From Diphasiastrum complanatum (lineage: Eukaryota; Streptophyta; Lycopodiopsida; Lycopodiales; Lycopodiaceae), in assembly GCA_029204225.1 (NCBI GenBank), contig CM055110.1, positions 35,336,068 to 35,400,067 of the forward strand: a DNA stretch of 64,000 bases. Direction: 5' to 3'. A program made the position numbers and the translations under genes. Below are positions 1 to 11,059 of this stretch, in pieces (the stretch's first letter is position 1; every line of letters starts with the position of its first letter). The notes beneath the pieces are model-generated. The model made no database searches. It saw nothing but the letters and a program-made list of their open reading frames with translations, and was not told where the DNA came from.

Positions 1-1008
1 GAACACATTCTGATCCAAATTTGTATGTCTTATGCTTTGATGGTATGGTTGCTTTGATTGCTCTTTATGTTGATGACTTGATTATTATGGGAAATAAGCA
101 AGAGATGATAGACATGATCAAGAAAGACCTCATGGAACAATTCGAGATGACAGATCTCAACCTGATGCATTATTGCCTTGGAGTAGAGGTGTGGCAAAAA
201 GGACACAAAGTGGGTTTAACACAGGTGAAGTATGTCAAAGAGTTGTTGCACAGGTTTAGGTTGCAGAATTGCAGACCAGTGAATACTCCTATTGAACCAG
301 GTAAAAAGCTTTCTAATCTTGATGAGTCACAGTCATTTGATGCTACCCTATATAGGCAATTAGTAGGGAGCTTGATTTACCTTACCATGGCTAGACCAGA
401 TATATGCTATGTTGTTGTTATTATAAGTCAGTTTATGGCAGCACCTACGAAAACGCATTGGAAGGCGCATTTTGCGATATGTAAAAGGCACTTCAGATTA
501 TGCATTGATTTACAGGAAGCATGAGGGTTTATTTGAGTTGTGTGGCTATGTGGATGCAGATTGGGGAGGTGACTATGATGATCGTAGATCCACCACAGGG
601 TATGTATTCCAGCTTTGTGGCAATTGTTTTTCTTGGTCTCGTAAGAAGCAAAGTACAATTGCTCTATCCACAACAGAAGCAGAGTATAAGGCAATGTGTA
701 GTGCAACACAAGAAGCTATATGGTTGAGACAAATCTTAGAAGAAGTTGGCATGAGGCAGAAAAACCCACGACTTTACATAGCGACAATCAGAGTGGCATT
801 CAGCTAACAAAGAATCCAGTTTTCCATGCAAGAACCAAACACATTGAGATTCAGTATCACTTATACGTGAGAGGCTGCTGAGTCGTGAAATTCATGTGGT
901 TCATTGTAGTACGAAAGAACAACTAGCTGATATTTTCACTAAGCCACTTGTTGGAGAAAAGTTTGATAAGTTTAGATCAAAGCTTTTTGTACTTAAAGTT
1001 TGTTGACT
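1..1008 (+). pseudogene. Ty1/copia pol 3' end: RT thumb and RNase H, frameshifted
   Basis: This is the 3' part of a copia polyprotein, entered mid-RT at the left edge. The RT active-site YVDD is visible at about 75-86, followed by the typical VNTPIEPG, LVGSLIYL and ARPDICY blocks. A frameshift near 466 moves the frame to one encoding the RNase H start ([27 protein letters not shown]). A second shift near 770 leads to HARTKHIEI and ADIFTKPL, the usual end of copia RNase H, with a stop near 1006. It lacks gag, protease and integrase because the window begins here. Two frameshifts make it a dead copy. Confidence 0.9.
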
Positions 1009-1050
1009 TTAAAGCTATGTATATGACTGTATAAAAAGTAGACTCTACTT

Positions 1051-1345
1051 TAAGGGAGAGAGTTAAATTAAAGTAGAACCATTGTGCTACTGTACTGTGG
1101 GTCCTATCAGTTGATAAGGATCAGTTGGCCTCGCCACGAGGCAAGTCAACGGGACACGTGTCCCGCCAATGGCAACCCGGGTCATGCATGGGTTGCCTGA
1201 GTGAAGAACTATATGTACAATGTAATTTCATTTTGAGAAATACAGTTGCTATGTGAGCTTGCTGTGGAGAGTGCTTTTTGTCTGTGTTACTATGTAGCAT
1301 GATCTGTGTTCCTGTTCGAAGCAAATTCTAAGTCTTCTCATATTG
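1051..1345 (+). mobile_element. Polypurine tract and putative 3' LTR of the left-edge copia
   Basis: A purine run (AAGGGAGAGAG, 1051-1061) lies directly after the RNase H stop, where a copia polypurine tract belongs. The LTR should start near 1062. The right end is not certain and is set just before the next gag-like ORF. A 16-nt perfect palindrome, CGGGACACGTGTCCCG (1150-1165), centred on a CACGTG G-box, sits in the U3-like part. Confidence 0.5.
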
Positions 1346-1349
1346 CATC

Positions 1350-1616
1350 ATGTCTCAAGATTGTGCTGAATCTTCCAATCCGACTCCTCCACGACTAAAA
1401 CGCAGAATTCCACGTATAGATGCACCAAATTATGATGGAGAATCTGACCCAGTTCGATTTCTCCAAGACTTTGATAATGCATGCCATTTCTATGGAGATA
1501 CCTCTGAAACTGAAAAGCTCCGACTATTCCCAATAGCCCCAAAGCAAGCTTTGATCATGGCGGCAATGCATTTTTTTTTATCGTCATGTTTGTGCTTATA
1601 TATGACGAGCATCTGA
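1350..1616 (+). pseudogene. LTR-retrotransposon gag N-terminal fragment
   Basis: An ATG at 1350 opens 88 codons. Residues 22-65 (PRIDAPNYDGESDPVRFL, then FYGDTSETEKLRLFP) resemble the start of a retrotransposon gag domain of the Ty3/gypsy kind. After a poly-T run near 1570 the similarity is lost and the frame closes. I infer a truncated gag. No protease or RT follows. Confidence 0.5.
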
Positions 1617-2105
1617 AATTATTGCCCTTGTGAATGTTGTGAATCTTGAGGCACAGAGTATGGCGACCATTAACTTTTAATAAATGTTCATGGGTCTAGC
1701 CTAATGATGAATAAAAAAGGACAATGATAGACCACTTATTATATTCTGGCGTAGGTACCATGTTGTATCTCTATGATTGGTCGACATTTAATGGTCCCAG
1801 ACTTCTATTCATCTCTTGACAAATGTATGGTTGTGATTAGCAGAAGAAGGCTATAAAAATGGGAACCACCCAAGTTATTGAGATTTCGTGATCCTTTTTT
1901 CATATTTCCTTTGTGATTTTGTCCGCAATTTCTACCGCAATATCGAATCAATGTGCGCCTTCATCTAACGACCATTATTTTCTCATTATCGTGCATTGAC
2001 TCGATATCAACCTCTTCAGACCGGAATATCGATTCAACGTGCTCCTCAGTTCAAGGGTCCTTATCTAGAAGCATCCATGCACGTTGAACCAATATCGAGT
2101 TCACT
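1617..2105. other. Noncoding stretch, nothing recognised
   Basis: There is no convincing ORF. The sequence just upstream of the next coding relic has two short repeats of an 'aatatcgattcaacgtgc'-like phrase (about 1940-2095). This could be a leader or promoter of that relic, but nothing fixes it. Confidence 0.3.
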
Positions 2106-3292
2106 ATGGCAAGTTCTTCAAGGTCCACAGACGACAAACTTCGGGAGTTTTTGAAAACTAGTGACATTCCATCTAACAAATTAGATTATTTTGCCACTAG
2201 TTTTTTTTTCACCTTCTGATATCGATAAGCTAGTTTATGAGAAACGTTATAAATTACTTTCTCTTCTTGATAATTTTTCTCAGATTATTACTACTTATGT
2301 TAGAGATATAGATAGTTTTTGTTCATTTTCTTGACCTTGTGCATCTCAACCATCCTCTAAGCACAAACATGATAGAAAGTATGCTAACCTACATGAACAG
2401 TTTAAAAGAAATACATATTGCGATATCCATAAGAGAAAATGTCACATTCTTATCCAAGGTATGGCGTTTGTCTTTTATATATCTATAGAAATTTCAGATG
2501 ATTAGTCTGTTGAATCTTCTGTTGTTCCTTTGATTGAAGCACTTGCATATGCTCCAATCGATGTAGATGAAATATATAGTGATATAGGGGTTGAAGCTGA
2601 AGCATCCATGACTTCAAATTATGAGCAAACTCTCTCTTGTTCTATAATTCTCTCTGGCTCTCTTCCAACTGCAACTCCCATTAATACATTAAGTCTACTC
2701 GATGTTCAAGTATACTTTGTAAATAATGACATTTATATTTCTTTAAATGATATAGAAGATGTTTTGAATATGAGAGAAGATGGAGTCTTCTCAATTTTTG
2801 CACTACATTTATTAGAATTTTCTGACATAATTGATTATACTTATAATGATTTTGAAAGTGTGATAGATTTCGATAAAGACGGCAATTGGAAATCTGGCAA
2901 GGAGGCATTGAAGGCCATAATTAAAAAATGAAAAGCCTATGAAAAAACTTTGCCGACCGAGGAGGAATTTTTGGAATTCCAAAAAGATATTCTCCAAGGA
3001 CTCGGTATATCCCCTCGAGCAGTGTAGAGGCCATTGGAGGACATGACATTAGTAGAACAAACATCGTTGAATTCGATGATCATGATCTGGTAAGTAGATA
3101 TTATATTGGTTTTGATATTGTGCAGTTTTCTTTTTTCAAACAAATGTTGAAGTTTGAGATTTTATTTTTATCTTTCATTCTAACTTTATTTGCTTGACTC
3201 TTTTACAGGATGCTATTGAACTAGATGCCTTCAGTATGAGACATGGAGGCCTTCAAGGTGTCTCACCTGCGAAAATTTTGTTAATCACTATG
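2106..3292 (+). pseudogene. Unrecognised decayed protein-coding gene with one intron
   Basis: I do not recognise the family. An ATG at 2106 starts MASSSRSTDDKLREFLK. Coding texture continues across a frame slip at the poly-T run near 2205 (SDIDKLVYEKRYKLLSLLD, then HKHDRKYANLHEQFKR). It runs on through an open stretch at 2530-2931 rich in Asp, Glu and Ile, and then EEEFLEFQKDILQGLG. A further slip near 3028 gives VEAIGGHDISRTNIVEFDDH. A good donor (CTG|GTAAGT at 3090) and acceptor (TTTTACAG, ending 3209) would join this in frame to LDAIELDAFSMRHGG. Total coding potential is about 350 residues. Several stops and shifts say pseudogene. Alternatives are a captured gene piece or an unknown transposon protein. 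Confidence 0.35.
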
Positions 3293-4900
3293 ATCCAAAA
3301 TCATCTCTTGATCTTTGGTTATGGAAGACAACACAATTAGCACCACTGGCAATGTAGAAAATCAACATCTACTTAATAAAAGAGATGCAAAGTCAACAAG
3401 ATATCAGTTTTGTATTCCATGCAAGGAGAATATGCAGATAAATAAGTTTTTCAATAATACAAACCTCAGCATGCAATGTGCATATGTGAACATGTTTTAA
3501 TAGAATTGGAAGCACACTTTTCATATTTGGAACAAGATAAGTTCTTTTCACCATCATTGAGACATGATCATGATCACTGCTCAATGTACATTTGTCCGAT
3601 GAAGCATAATTGTTGGCGTTGGTAGGAACACTTGTTGTCTGTGTCAATTTGCACATAGCTTTTGCCTTTGATGTGACTTGAGAGCCCTTCACTGGTACAA
3701 GTTACCACTTTATTGATGATGTAATGGCCATGGTGAAGCAATTGGAAAAGTGTGGATATTGTGTCGCTTATGTAAAACCAACTGCTTATTGATGATGGCA
3801 GTGGGATTGTTGTCGCAAATATTTCATCGTGTTGGGAAGATGGATCTTTGTTTGGATCATGATTGTAGTCAGATAAGATGCTCCGTTTGTTTGATACTGA
3901 GCAGTTGTTGTTGAAGTCCCTTGACTGCTCTTTTTGTTCATATTGAAAGTTGTTGAAATCATTGGTAAAAATGTAGAGATATAAGACCAACCGTGTGATA
4001 CTGCAACTGCAGAAGTAGAATAAAATTGCCGATGAAATCAACAATCTAATGATTCTTGCCACTTCCTAAGATTGAAACACACTCAAATGAAGTTCAGTGA
4101 CCTCACAAACTAGAGATCCAATCAAAATTATGGTTTTGACAAAATCACAAAAAATTGAATATCTCAAAAAATTGGCTAATTCTAGTAAACCAAGTTCGAT
4201 CAAGTATATAAACCTATATTGAGTTTTGACCTACAAAAGGTCAATTTTACATATGCAAAAATGGAGATTTTTGAGTAGAAATCAGTCTAGGCTGTTCTAG
4301 CGTTGGTAACTCCTCCAAATCTTTGATAAATGTGGTTGATCCTTTCATAACCTGAAAAAAAAATAGCTCTAATACCATGTGAAGGATTTCAGATTATTCA
4401 AGATCCAAATCCATGTCCATGATCTTTGGTTACAAAAAAGAGCAAACCAACAGTCTTGCCAATGTAGAAAAATCAGCATCTACATACAAAATGAGATGCA
4501 AACTCTAAGAGATACTGATCAAACATGAACTAGAACATAAAATACAGTTGCAGTCTACACAATTACAATACCCTGCTGTATTTCACACATGTGGAACCAA
4601 AAATAGCAATAAATGATCATTCTATAGATAGAATTGCAAGATAACATCATGAGAGTGCACCAATGATTAGTAGAACCCAAAGAGAACCATGTATAATGAT
4701 GAAATGAGAGAGAGAAGAGAGAAGGTCCCTTTCTCCATGAGTTACAACAATACATAACAGGTCCAAACCCTACTTTGCCACTTGGCTTTCCCTCCAATAT
4801 GAAAAGCCCTACTATTTTGGGACTAGATTCAATGTATCCAAAGTTCAAATTTGAATCTCTCTCAAACTTGACTACCAAATTTTCCAAACTTTCAAAAAGT
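3293..4900 (-). mobile_element. Degenerate minus-strand LTR element (PBS visible, no pol)
   Basis: On the minus strand TGGTATTAGAGC (4366-4377) is close to the initiator tRNA-Met primer-binding site. It is followed to the right by a TGTGAAGG start of an LTR-like region at 4378. A stretch inside that LTR (about 4400-4520) is repeated in diverged form at about 3288-3405 in the same orientation, compatible with the other LTR. The interior (3500-4365) contains a 162-codon minus-strand frame (3574-4062) without an ATG and without similarity to gag. This is probably a short, non-autonomous or eroded element. Confidence 0.4.
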
Positions 4901-4954
4901 GTTTATTGAATGTATTTTAAACTAATATAACTTCAAAAATTTTATCTCTAAGTC

Positions 4955-5055
4955 TAAAATGACTGGTTGGTTTCTTGATTCTTGGACTTCTAAAATGTTG
5001 TAGATTAGTTTCTTGTTTCTTGTTTTGTAGATTTATGCAAATTTAGTAGTGTTTG
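4955..5055 (+). repeat. Dispersed ~100-bp repeat, copy 1
   Basis: This stretch closely matches 25987-26090 (about 10 differences by eye). Both begin with a 'gactggttggtttctt'-like phrase. It ends exactly where the truncated LTR at 5058 begins, so it marks the junction of two repeats. Confidence 0.7.
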
Positions 5056-5057
5056 TG

Positions 5058-5293
5058 TTATAAATAAGGTGGCTTTGTACCTCAAGAAACACTTCTTCAA
5101 GTAAAGCTTCCATTTGATCCATTTGAGGTGTAATGATAATTAGATTGTGATGAATGCTCTTGTCTTCATGCTAACTAGCTTGCCGATGTTTTCCATCTCA
5201 TTGTTTTTGGAATAGAAGCTAGTTTAGTGTGCAATCATTCATTCTCTTGATCCTTCGTACTTGCAACTGGTTCACACGTGTAAAAAGTTCTCA
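5058..5293 (+). repeat. Truncated 5' LTR of the outer copia
   Basis: This is homologous to 23052-23286 and ends in TTCTCA as that LTR does. It contains a TATA box (5059-5066) and an ACACGTGT palindrome (5274-5281) near its 3' end. Confidence 0.85.
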
Positions 5294-5308
5294 TAGTATC
5301 AAATCTTG
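5294..5308 (+). other. Primer-binding site of the outer copia (initiator tRNA-Met, mutated)
   Basis: TAGTATCAAATCTTG directly follows the LTR end and differs at three positions from the canonical plant copia site TGGTATCAGAGCTTG. Confidence 0.7.
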
Positions 5309-5382
5309 ATAGGAGAATACACATCTAATCATTGCTTTGTCAAATGGAATGACTTCTCATCATTGTTGGTGAAATTTTGCCT

Positions 5383-5502
5383 CTTACTAGCACTCGATTT
5401 TGAGCTAACTAGATCCACTCTCATCATCACTTATTAATGTATCTTACTAGCACTTGATTTTGAGCTAACTAGATCCACTCTCATCATCACTTATTAATGT
5501 AT
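5383..5502 (+). repeat. Tandem duplication, 2 x 60 bp
   Basis: Two adjacent 60-bp units starting 'cttactagcact' (5383 and 5443) differ at one base (c/t at 5394/5454). This is a recent local duplication in the leader of the outer copia. Confidence 0.95.
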
Positions 5503-5999
5503 CTTTTTCTCTGATTTCAGAGCTGTATGGCCTATTGTAGCAGCACATGTGAGGCCTCTAATCAAGATAAAGTGGAGGCTATGTTGCTTCTCATTTTTTT
5601 CATCCATGTTGCATATGAATGGAAAGCTAATCAAGTGTAGATTGTAATTCAAGTGACCTCAAGAGGATTGGTGGATTCTAAGAAGAGTTCTTGGCATTCA
5701 AAGTGAGGCATATTGAAGAAGAAAAACAGAGTTTTACATGCTTGAAGGCTGTGATCCTATGAATGGATGAAACTTTCTAAATGATAAATCTGAATTTTTT
5801 AAGCTTCACACGTGTGAACTCAGATTTACTTCATCCACTTTTGCTTTGAAAAATAAAGTGCAAATTTTGACTAGCACCTAGAAATTGTCATTTTTGGCCT
5901 TCTTTGAGTTCTCAATCATTTGTTACTTGATTCCAAGTGATCTATAGTTTTGAACCTTTGAAAACATTCATTTAGTATGCCAAAATCGATTCTCTAGGC

Positions 6000-6603
6000 A
6001 TGACTTCAATGGGATCTTATCTATTAGAACAACGTGAGAGACTCACTTCTACAAATTATGGTACATGGAAAGTGAGGATAGAATCCATTCTTTTACTTCA
6101 AGATCTAATAGTTATAGTGAATGGGAATGAGGAGGAGCCTACTAATCCTCAAGAAATTTCCAAATTCAAGAAAAGAGCACGTGTTGCTCTTCATCTTTTA
6201 AAGCTAAATGTCTCTAATGAAGTTCTAAGAGAGATTAGTTCTTGTGTCAATGCTCAAGAAGCATGGAGTACTCTTCAATCCATTTATGAGTCTAAAAACA
6301 CTTCAAGAGTCCTTACTCTAAGAAATATGATTTTTCAAAGTTTTTAAAGAAAGGATGAAAGTGCTTCATCCTATGTTTCTAGAGTCAAGGATCTCCATAA
6401 AGATCTTTGTTGCATAGATGATTCTATCAAATCCAAAGAAATTGTTCAAGCTATTTTGATACCATTGTTCAATCTTGTGCAATTAAAGAGGACTTACCCT
6501 CTTTAGAAGCCTTACAAGGAGTCTTAATAGCCGAGGAGCATAGGCATCAAACTCGAGTGGCAAGATTTGAGAGATTGTTTCTCAAGGATGGAGGAAGTGA
6601 TCA
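6000..6603 (+). pseudogene. Outer copia gag, truncated
   Basis: The leader 5309-5999 is noncoding and holds a 14-nt palindrome TTCACACGTGTGAA (5805-5818). Gag starts at ATG 6000 with MTSMGSYLLEQRERLTSTNYGTW. It shows the conserved YGTWKVRIESIL, EAWSTLQSIYESKN and LTLRNMIFQSF blocks of the UBN2/Retrotran_gag family. A stop at 6345 interrupts it. The next frame continues with DESASSYVSRVKDLHKDL before the sequence is cut near 6600 by the next element. It belongs to the same clade as the gags at 15724 (minus) and 17894 (plus). Confidence 0.85.
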
Positions 6604-6604
6604 A

Positions 6605-7582
6605 TGAAGAAACGAAATGTTTCTGACTACAAAGCCTTGCTAGCTTTCAGCCCTCAGCCTGACGAAGATGTTCGCGAGCACAAAAGTCAGGAGACACGAA
6701 TCACAAAAAGTTTTGCGAACTCGAAAGTCAAACGCGAACTCGAAAGTCGAAGGAATGAAGACGAACGGTTCGCGAACTCGAAAGTCGAACAAACAAAGAC
6801 GAACAGTTTGCAAACTCGAAAGATTCATGAACGAGAATCTTTTGCGGTCCAGTACGAGAGAAGGCAAACGACCAAAACGAGACCTTCTCCTACCCTCCAC
6901 GCTCCAGAGAGTACCAGCGAGATCATGCAAGTACCCAAAAGTACAAATATCTGATCTGATGGCATGACGTCAACAGATACATTTTAGGTCGTGGCTAATC
7001 TGCCACTCTTGTATTTCCCTGATTAGTTGTAGATGCTTAATCACTCTAATCTTATATTTACATAGAGCGACTATACTTACTGGATGTTACTTGACATATA
7101 GATCAACAGAGCACACATACAATCCGCCTGCGTGTGAAGACAATTTTGTCTAGGATCTGTAGATCCAACTGTCCGCTAGTAAGGCGAGATGATTGCTCGT
7201 GAGAGAACTGTGTTTCTCCCACACCAGCGCACTATGTGGATTTGCATGCAGTGCTTGAAGAAATCAGAGAGAGAGAGAGATCAATATAGATGATTTTATT
7301 GCTGTGATTGATCTCGAATGCAAATGCATCTGCTGTTTATTCGTGTGTCTAGCTAAGTTTCCTTGGCTATTTGAATTCCGCACCTTGGTTGAAACTATGT
7401 TGAATGTTGCATTAATTTTATAATCGTAGATCAGCAGTGCCTGACTACACTCTACAGGACTGTAGGAGTGATTCAGTTGGCAGCGTCTAGCAATTGCATC
7501 TGAACTCCATCCGAGGGCAAAGAGAGAGTCGTGGTTCCTTTGCAAAAGCTTCACGACTGCGATCCTCCTCATACTCCCATCA
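6605..7582 (+). mobile_element. Putative 5' LTR region of the rearranged copia
   Basis: The right end is fixed by the primer-binding site at 7584 and an LTR end reading CCCATCA (7582). The left end is not defined. A short GA run lies at 7267-7282. The stretch around 7190-7240 resembles 57660-57710, indicating a related LTR there. Confidence 0.55.
6714..6825 (+). repeat. Minisatellite of a 'gcgaactcgaaagtcgaa' unit, about 4 copies
   Basis: Irregular copies begin near 6714, 6734, 6772 and 6810, separated by variable spacers. They contain the self-complementary GTTCGCGAAC. The 116- and 99-codon frames over this stretch are probably by-products. I read it as part of the U3/LTR of the copia that follows. 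Confidence 0.6.
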
Positions 7583-7583
7583 G

Positions 7584-7596
7584 TGGTATCAGAGCA
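7584..7596 (+). other. Primer-binding site, initiator tRNA-Met (copy 1)
   Basis: TGGTATCAGAGCA one base after the LTR end is the canonical plant copia tRNA-Met site. A second copy follows at 7618. Confidence 0.85.
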
Positions 7597-7617
7597 TATC
7601 ACTTTGATTCTCAACAG

Positions 7618-7630
7618 TGGTATTAGAGCC
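7618..7630 (+). other. Second primer-binding-site-like copy
   Basis: TGGTATTAGAGCC, preceded by the same 'caacag/atcag' context, repeats the tRNA-Met site 34 bp downstream of the first with one change. Confidence 0.75.
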
Positions 7631-7733
7631 GGTCATCCTATCATATTCTGACATAGCCAAGAAGCTAGCAGATCCAGGAGGCCAACCATTCAAACAAACA
7701 ACCATCAACAAGGGAATAGACCTCAAGAAGCAA

Positions 7734-9806
7734 TGGCTTCAATCACTGGCATGCAGAGCAAGATTTGCACAATACTTGATTCTTCAAGATCTAACTTTCT
7801 AGCCTGGAAAGTTAAGACATCACTGATACTCAAGGGCGAAGGACTATTCCCCTGGGTGGACGGCACAGAAGAAATGCCTACGACAACAAACAAGGAGCTA
7901 CGCTAATGGAGGGAGAAAAACGACAAGGCAGTAGCCTTGCTATCATCTTCCATCGAAGATAGTCTCACACTTGACCTGGCTACACTCTCTAAAGCTAAGG
8001 TAGTGCATTCTGACATCTGTGGACCATTCAACGTGATCTCAGTAGGAGGTTCAAAATATTATATAACCTTTATTGATGATCATAGCAAATTTGTCAGAGT
8101 GTATTTTATTCAGAATAAATCTGAAGCACTAGATAAATTCACAGAATATGTGAATTGGACTGAGAGATGTATATGCAGCAAAGTGAAGCAGATCAGAATA
8201 GATCGAGGTGGCAAATACATCTCGAATCGCTTCACTGACTTCTATAATGATCGTGGCATCAGTCACAGGAGAACTGCAGCCTACACACCGTAGCACAATG
8301 GTGTTGCTGAACGAAAGAACATGATCCTGATGGAAGTAGATAGATGCATGATGGCCTACTCGAAAGCTCCAAGGGCATTGTGGGCTGAAGCAGTAGCTAC
8401 AGCCGCATACATCCAGAACAGAACAGGCAAGTCTGGTGTCCCTCACACGACACCACATGAGCTATGGTGGGGTAGAAAGCCCAATCTGTCTCACATTAGA
8501 ATCTTTGGCTGTGCAGCTTATGCACATATTCTTGATAAGCTTTGAAAGAAGCTTGATGAGAAAGCCGAGCAGGGATTTCTGGTAGGATATGACAACAATT
8601 CGTCATACTACAGAGTCTACATGACAGACACGAACACTGTGAAAACAATGAGAGATGTCAGATTCGATGAGAGCAGGATAATGGCCAATGACGATCCTGT
8701 CAGCTATGAAGTTCTGGAGAGACAGTACTATGACCTGCCGCTAATGACAGAGGGAGTAGAGGACGAACACAAAAATCAATATTTTTGAGTTGTCTCCCAT
8801 TCGAACGACGAATATGACGAAGAAAGATTCGAGAGGCAACCTGCCGCCGCAGTTTCTGTAAACCAAGGTGGCGCCGGACCGAGTAGACCAGACAAAGGCA
8901 AAGGCATAGCAGTCCCAGGAGGATCTTCCAGAAGGTCGACAAGACCACGAAGAGTGCCAACAAGATATGTGCTAGGCAGCTTAGCTTCCACATCAGAAGA
9001 GTTCTGCAGATTCAGTGGCGAACCACAGACTTTCGAGGAAGCGATTGAAAGTCCAGAAAAGGACAAATGGATCCAAGCCATGAACGAAGAGATGGAGTCC
9101 ATGAGGAAGAACCAGGTATGGACGTTGGAGCCATTATCACATAAGCGCAAGACTGTCAAATGCAAATGGGTTTTCAAGCTCAAATATGAACCAGATGGGA
9201 ACATCATGAAATACAAGACAAGACTAGTAGCGAAAGATTTCTCTCAGAGATATGGTATTGACTACTCTAAAACCCTCTCAAATATTGTCAAACATTCGTT
9301 CCTACGTCTGTTATTTGCATATGCAACAGCTTATGACCTCAAGATCCACATTGTAAACGAGAAGATAGCCTTCTTGCATGGCGAATTAGACGAAGAGGTC
9401 TACATGGATCAATCCTCAGGATACGTCTTGAATTCACTTCCTGAATATGCATGCAGAATGCATAGAAGCATCGACGGTCTGAAACAATCAGCCCGACAAT
9501 GGTACAAGAAGAAAGATCAAGTCCCGAAATCATTAGGATTCAAGCCTCTGTTGGTTGATTCTAATGTACATGTCAGAATTACAAATGGGCAGATCATCAT
9601 AGTGGCTGTATATGTGGATGCCACTCTGATACTTTGCAGGAGTGAGCAGCTAATTGATGAAGTAAAGGCAGACATCTCGAAACATTTTGAGATAGTGGAT
9701 CTGGGAGAAGCCAGGTGTTACCTAGGCTTACAAATTGAAAGGGACTATGAGGGAGGTAAGTTATACCTTCACCAGTCCAGATACACCCAGAAGATCCTAG
9801 AGGAGT
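7734..9806 (+). pseudogene. Rearranged copia polyprotein: gag head fused to integrase and RT
   Basis: The gag head (frame from ATG 7745: MASITGMQSKICTILDSSRS, then NFLAWKVKTSLILKGEGLFPWV) runs about 85 codons with a stop at 7903. It then passes without a frame change into integrase (VVHSDICGPF, FIDDHSKFVRVY, RIDRGGKYIS, HNGVAERKN). Gag C-terminus, zinc knuckle, protease and the HHCC domain are therefore missing. Integrase has stops near 8291 and 8543 (a TAG interrupts the otherwise normal AYTPxHNGVAERK). RT (8954-9806) keeps the block pattern, but the active site reads YVDA instead of YVDD, and the usual DVKTAFL reads VNEKIAFL. It ends abruptly at 9806 with no RNase H or 3' LTR. It is clearly dead. 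Confidence 0.85.
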
Positions 9807-9837
9807 GATAAAAACTCTTTTTGTAATCTTGTATCAT

Positions 9838-11059
9838 ACAAAGGATCTAGAAGTTGTATCTATACAACAAATTATGAGGAATGTATGATAGAAGGCATAG
9901 GAAGCATATCTCTAGATTAGCTTGATCTCAATGATGTGCTCTATGTTCCTAGTTTGACTAAAAATCTAATAAGTGTAGGCCAACTCAATGATGATGGTCT
10001 ACAAGTAGATTGTAAAGATGGTACTTGCTTGATCACAAAAGATGATGATATAATAGCATCATGTTCTTGTTTTGGAAGGTTATTCAAGCTTGATGGAAAT
10101 GGAAATGCTAATCTTTGCTCGGATATTGTGCTACAAGGAAAGCTTTCAAATGAAGATCTATGGCATAGAAGGTTGGGCCATCCCAACTCCAAGGCCATGC
10201 AATCTATGTGCAAGTTGGAGCTAGCTCATGGTTTGCCTAAGTCCATGATCAAGGAGCCAAGTCCTTGTGATGCATGTGCATTGGCCAAATCACATGCAAG
10301 GCCACATCAAAGATCAACCATCAAGTCCAAAGCACCTTTGGAACTCATCCATAGTGACATCCATTTCTAATCCACCAAGAGCAAGGGTGGAGCTACATGT
10401 TTTATAGCATTTATTGATGATTACTCACATTTTTGTTGGGTTTACCTCTTACCTTCTAAAGCACTTGCAGATGAAACTTTTGTGAAGTTCAAAGCTTTTG
10501 TTGAGAATCAACTATTTTGTAAAATCAAAGCTTTGAGAAGTGATAATGGAGGTGAATACATCTCCACAAAGTTCACAAACTTTTGTAATGATTTTGGCAT
10601 TAGAAGAGATTTCACTTGTTCCTACTCTCCTCAATCTAATGGAGTGGCCCAAAGAAAAAATAGAACTCTATGTGAATGTGTAACACTTAGATTAGGAGCC
10701 TCTCTTTCTAAAGATTTTTGGCAATAGGATGTGCTAACTATCTTTGCAAATTTTTGCCAAATCATGCTATAGAAGATATTTCACCTTATGAAAGGTTGTA
10801 TGGAAGGAAACCCGAGGTCAATCATCTTAGAACATTTGGATGTGTATGCTTTGTACATGTACCTCTTGAAACAAGAAAAAAAAAGATGCTAATGCTCTTA
10901 AAGGCATAATGATAGGCTACTCAAGTAAAGCCTATAGGATTTTTATTCCATCTACTAACCAAACTATGATAAGTAGAGATGTGATCTTCCATGAAGATGG
11001 AATGTACATGAAGGACAATGTGCAGGAATCTGAAGAGCTTATTCATCAAGGAGGAGTCT
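9838..11059 (+). pseudogene. Outer copia: protease C-terminus, GAG-pre-integrase, integrase
   Basis: This resumes the outer element after the rearranged copia. The text runs YVPSLTKNLISVGQLNDDGL, the zinc-binding HHCC domain (LWHRRLGHPNSKAM ... CDACALAKSH) and ELIHSDIHF (first catalytic Asp). Then come FIDDYSHFCWVYLLPS, LRSDNGGEYIS (second Asp) and a third motif VAQRKNRT, where the catalytic Glu of VAERKN is Gln. Stops at 10368, near 10725 and 10907 break it. The reading continues to 11059 and picks up again at 17218 past the young insertion. Confidence 0.85.
11055..11059 (+). repeat. Target site duplication (left), AGTCT
   Basis: AGTCT at 11055-11059 and 17218-17222 flanks the young copia exactly. 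Five bases is the normal copia length. Confidence 0.95.

Noticed and set aside
3574-4062. 162-codon minus-strand frame
   Set aside because: It starts with GTG, shows no family similarity, has low-complexity hydrophobic and Asn/Ser text, and lies inside a decayed LTR element. It was left as part of that element.
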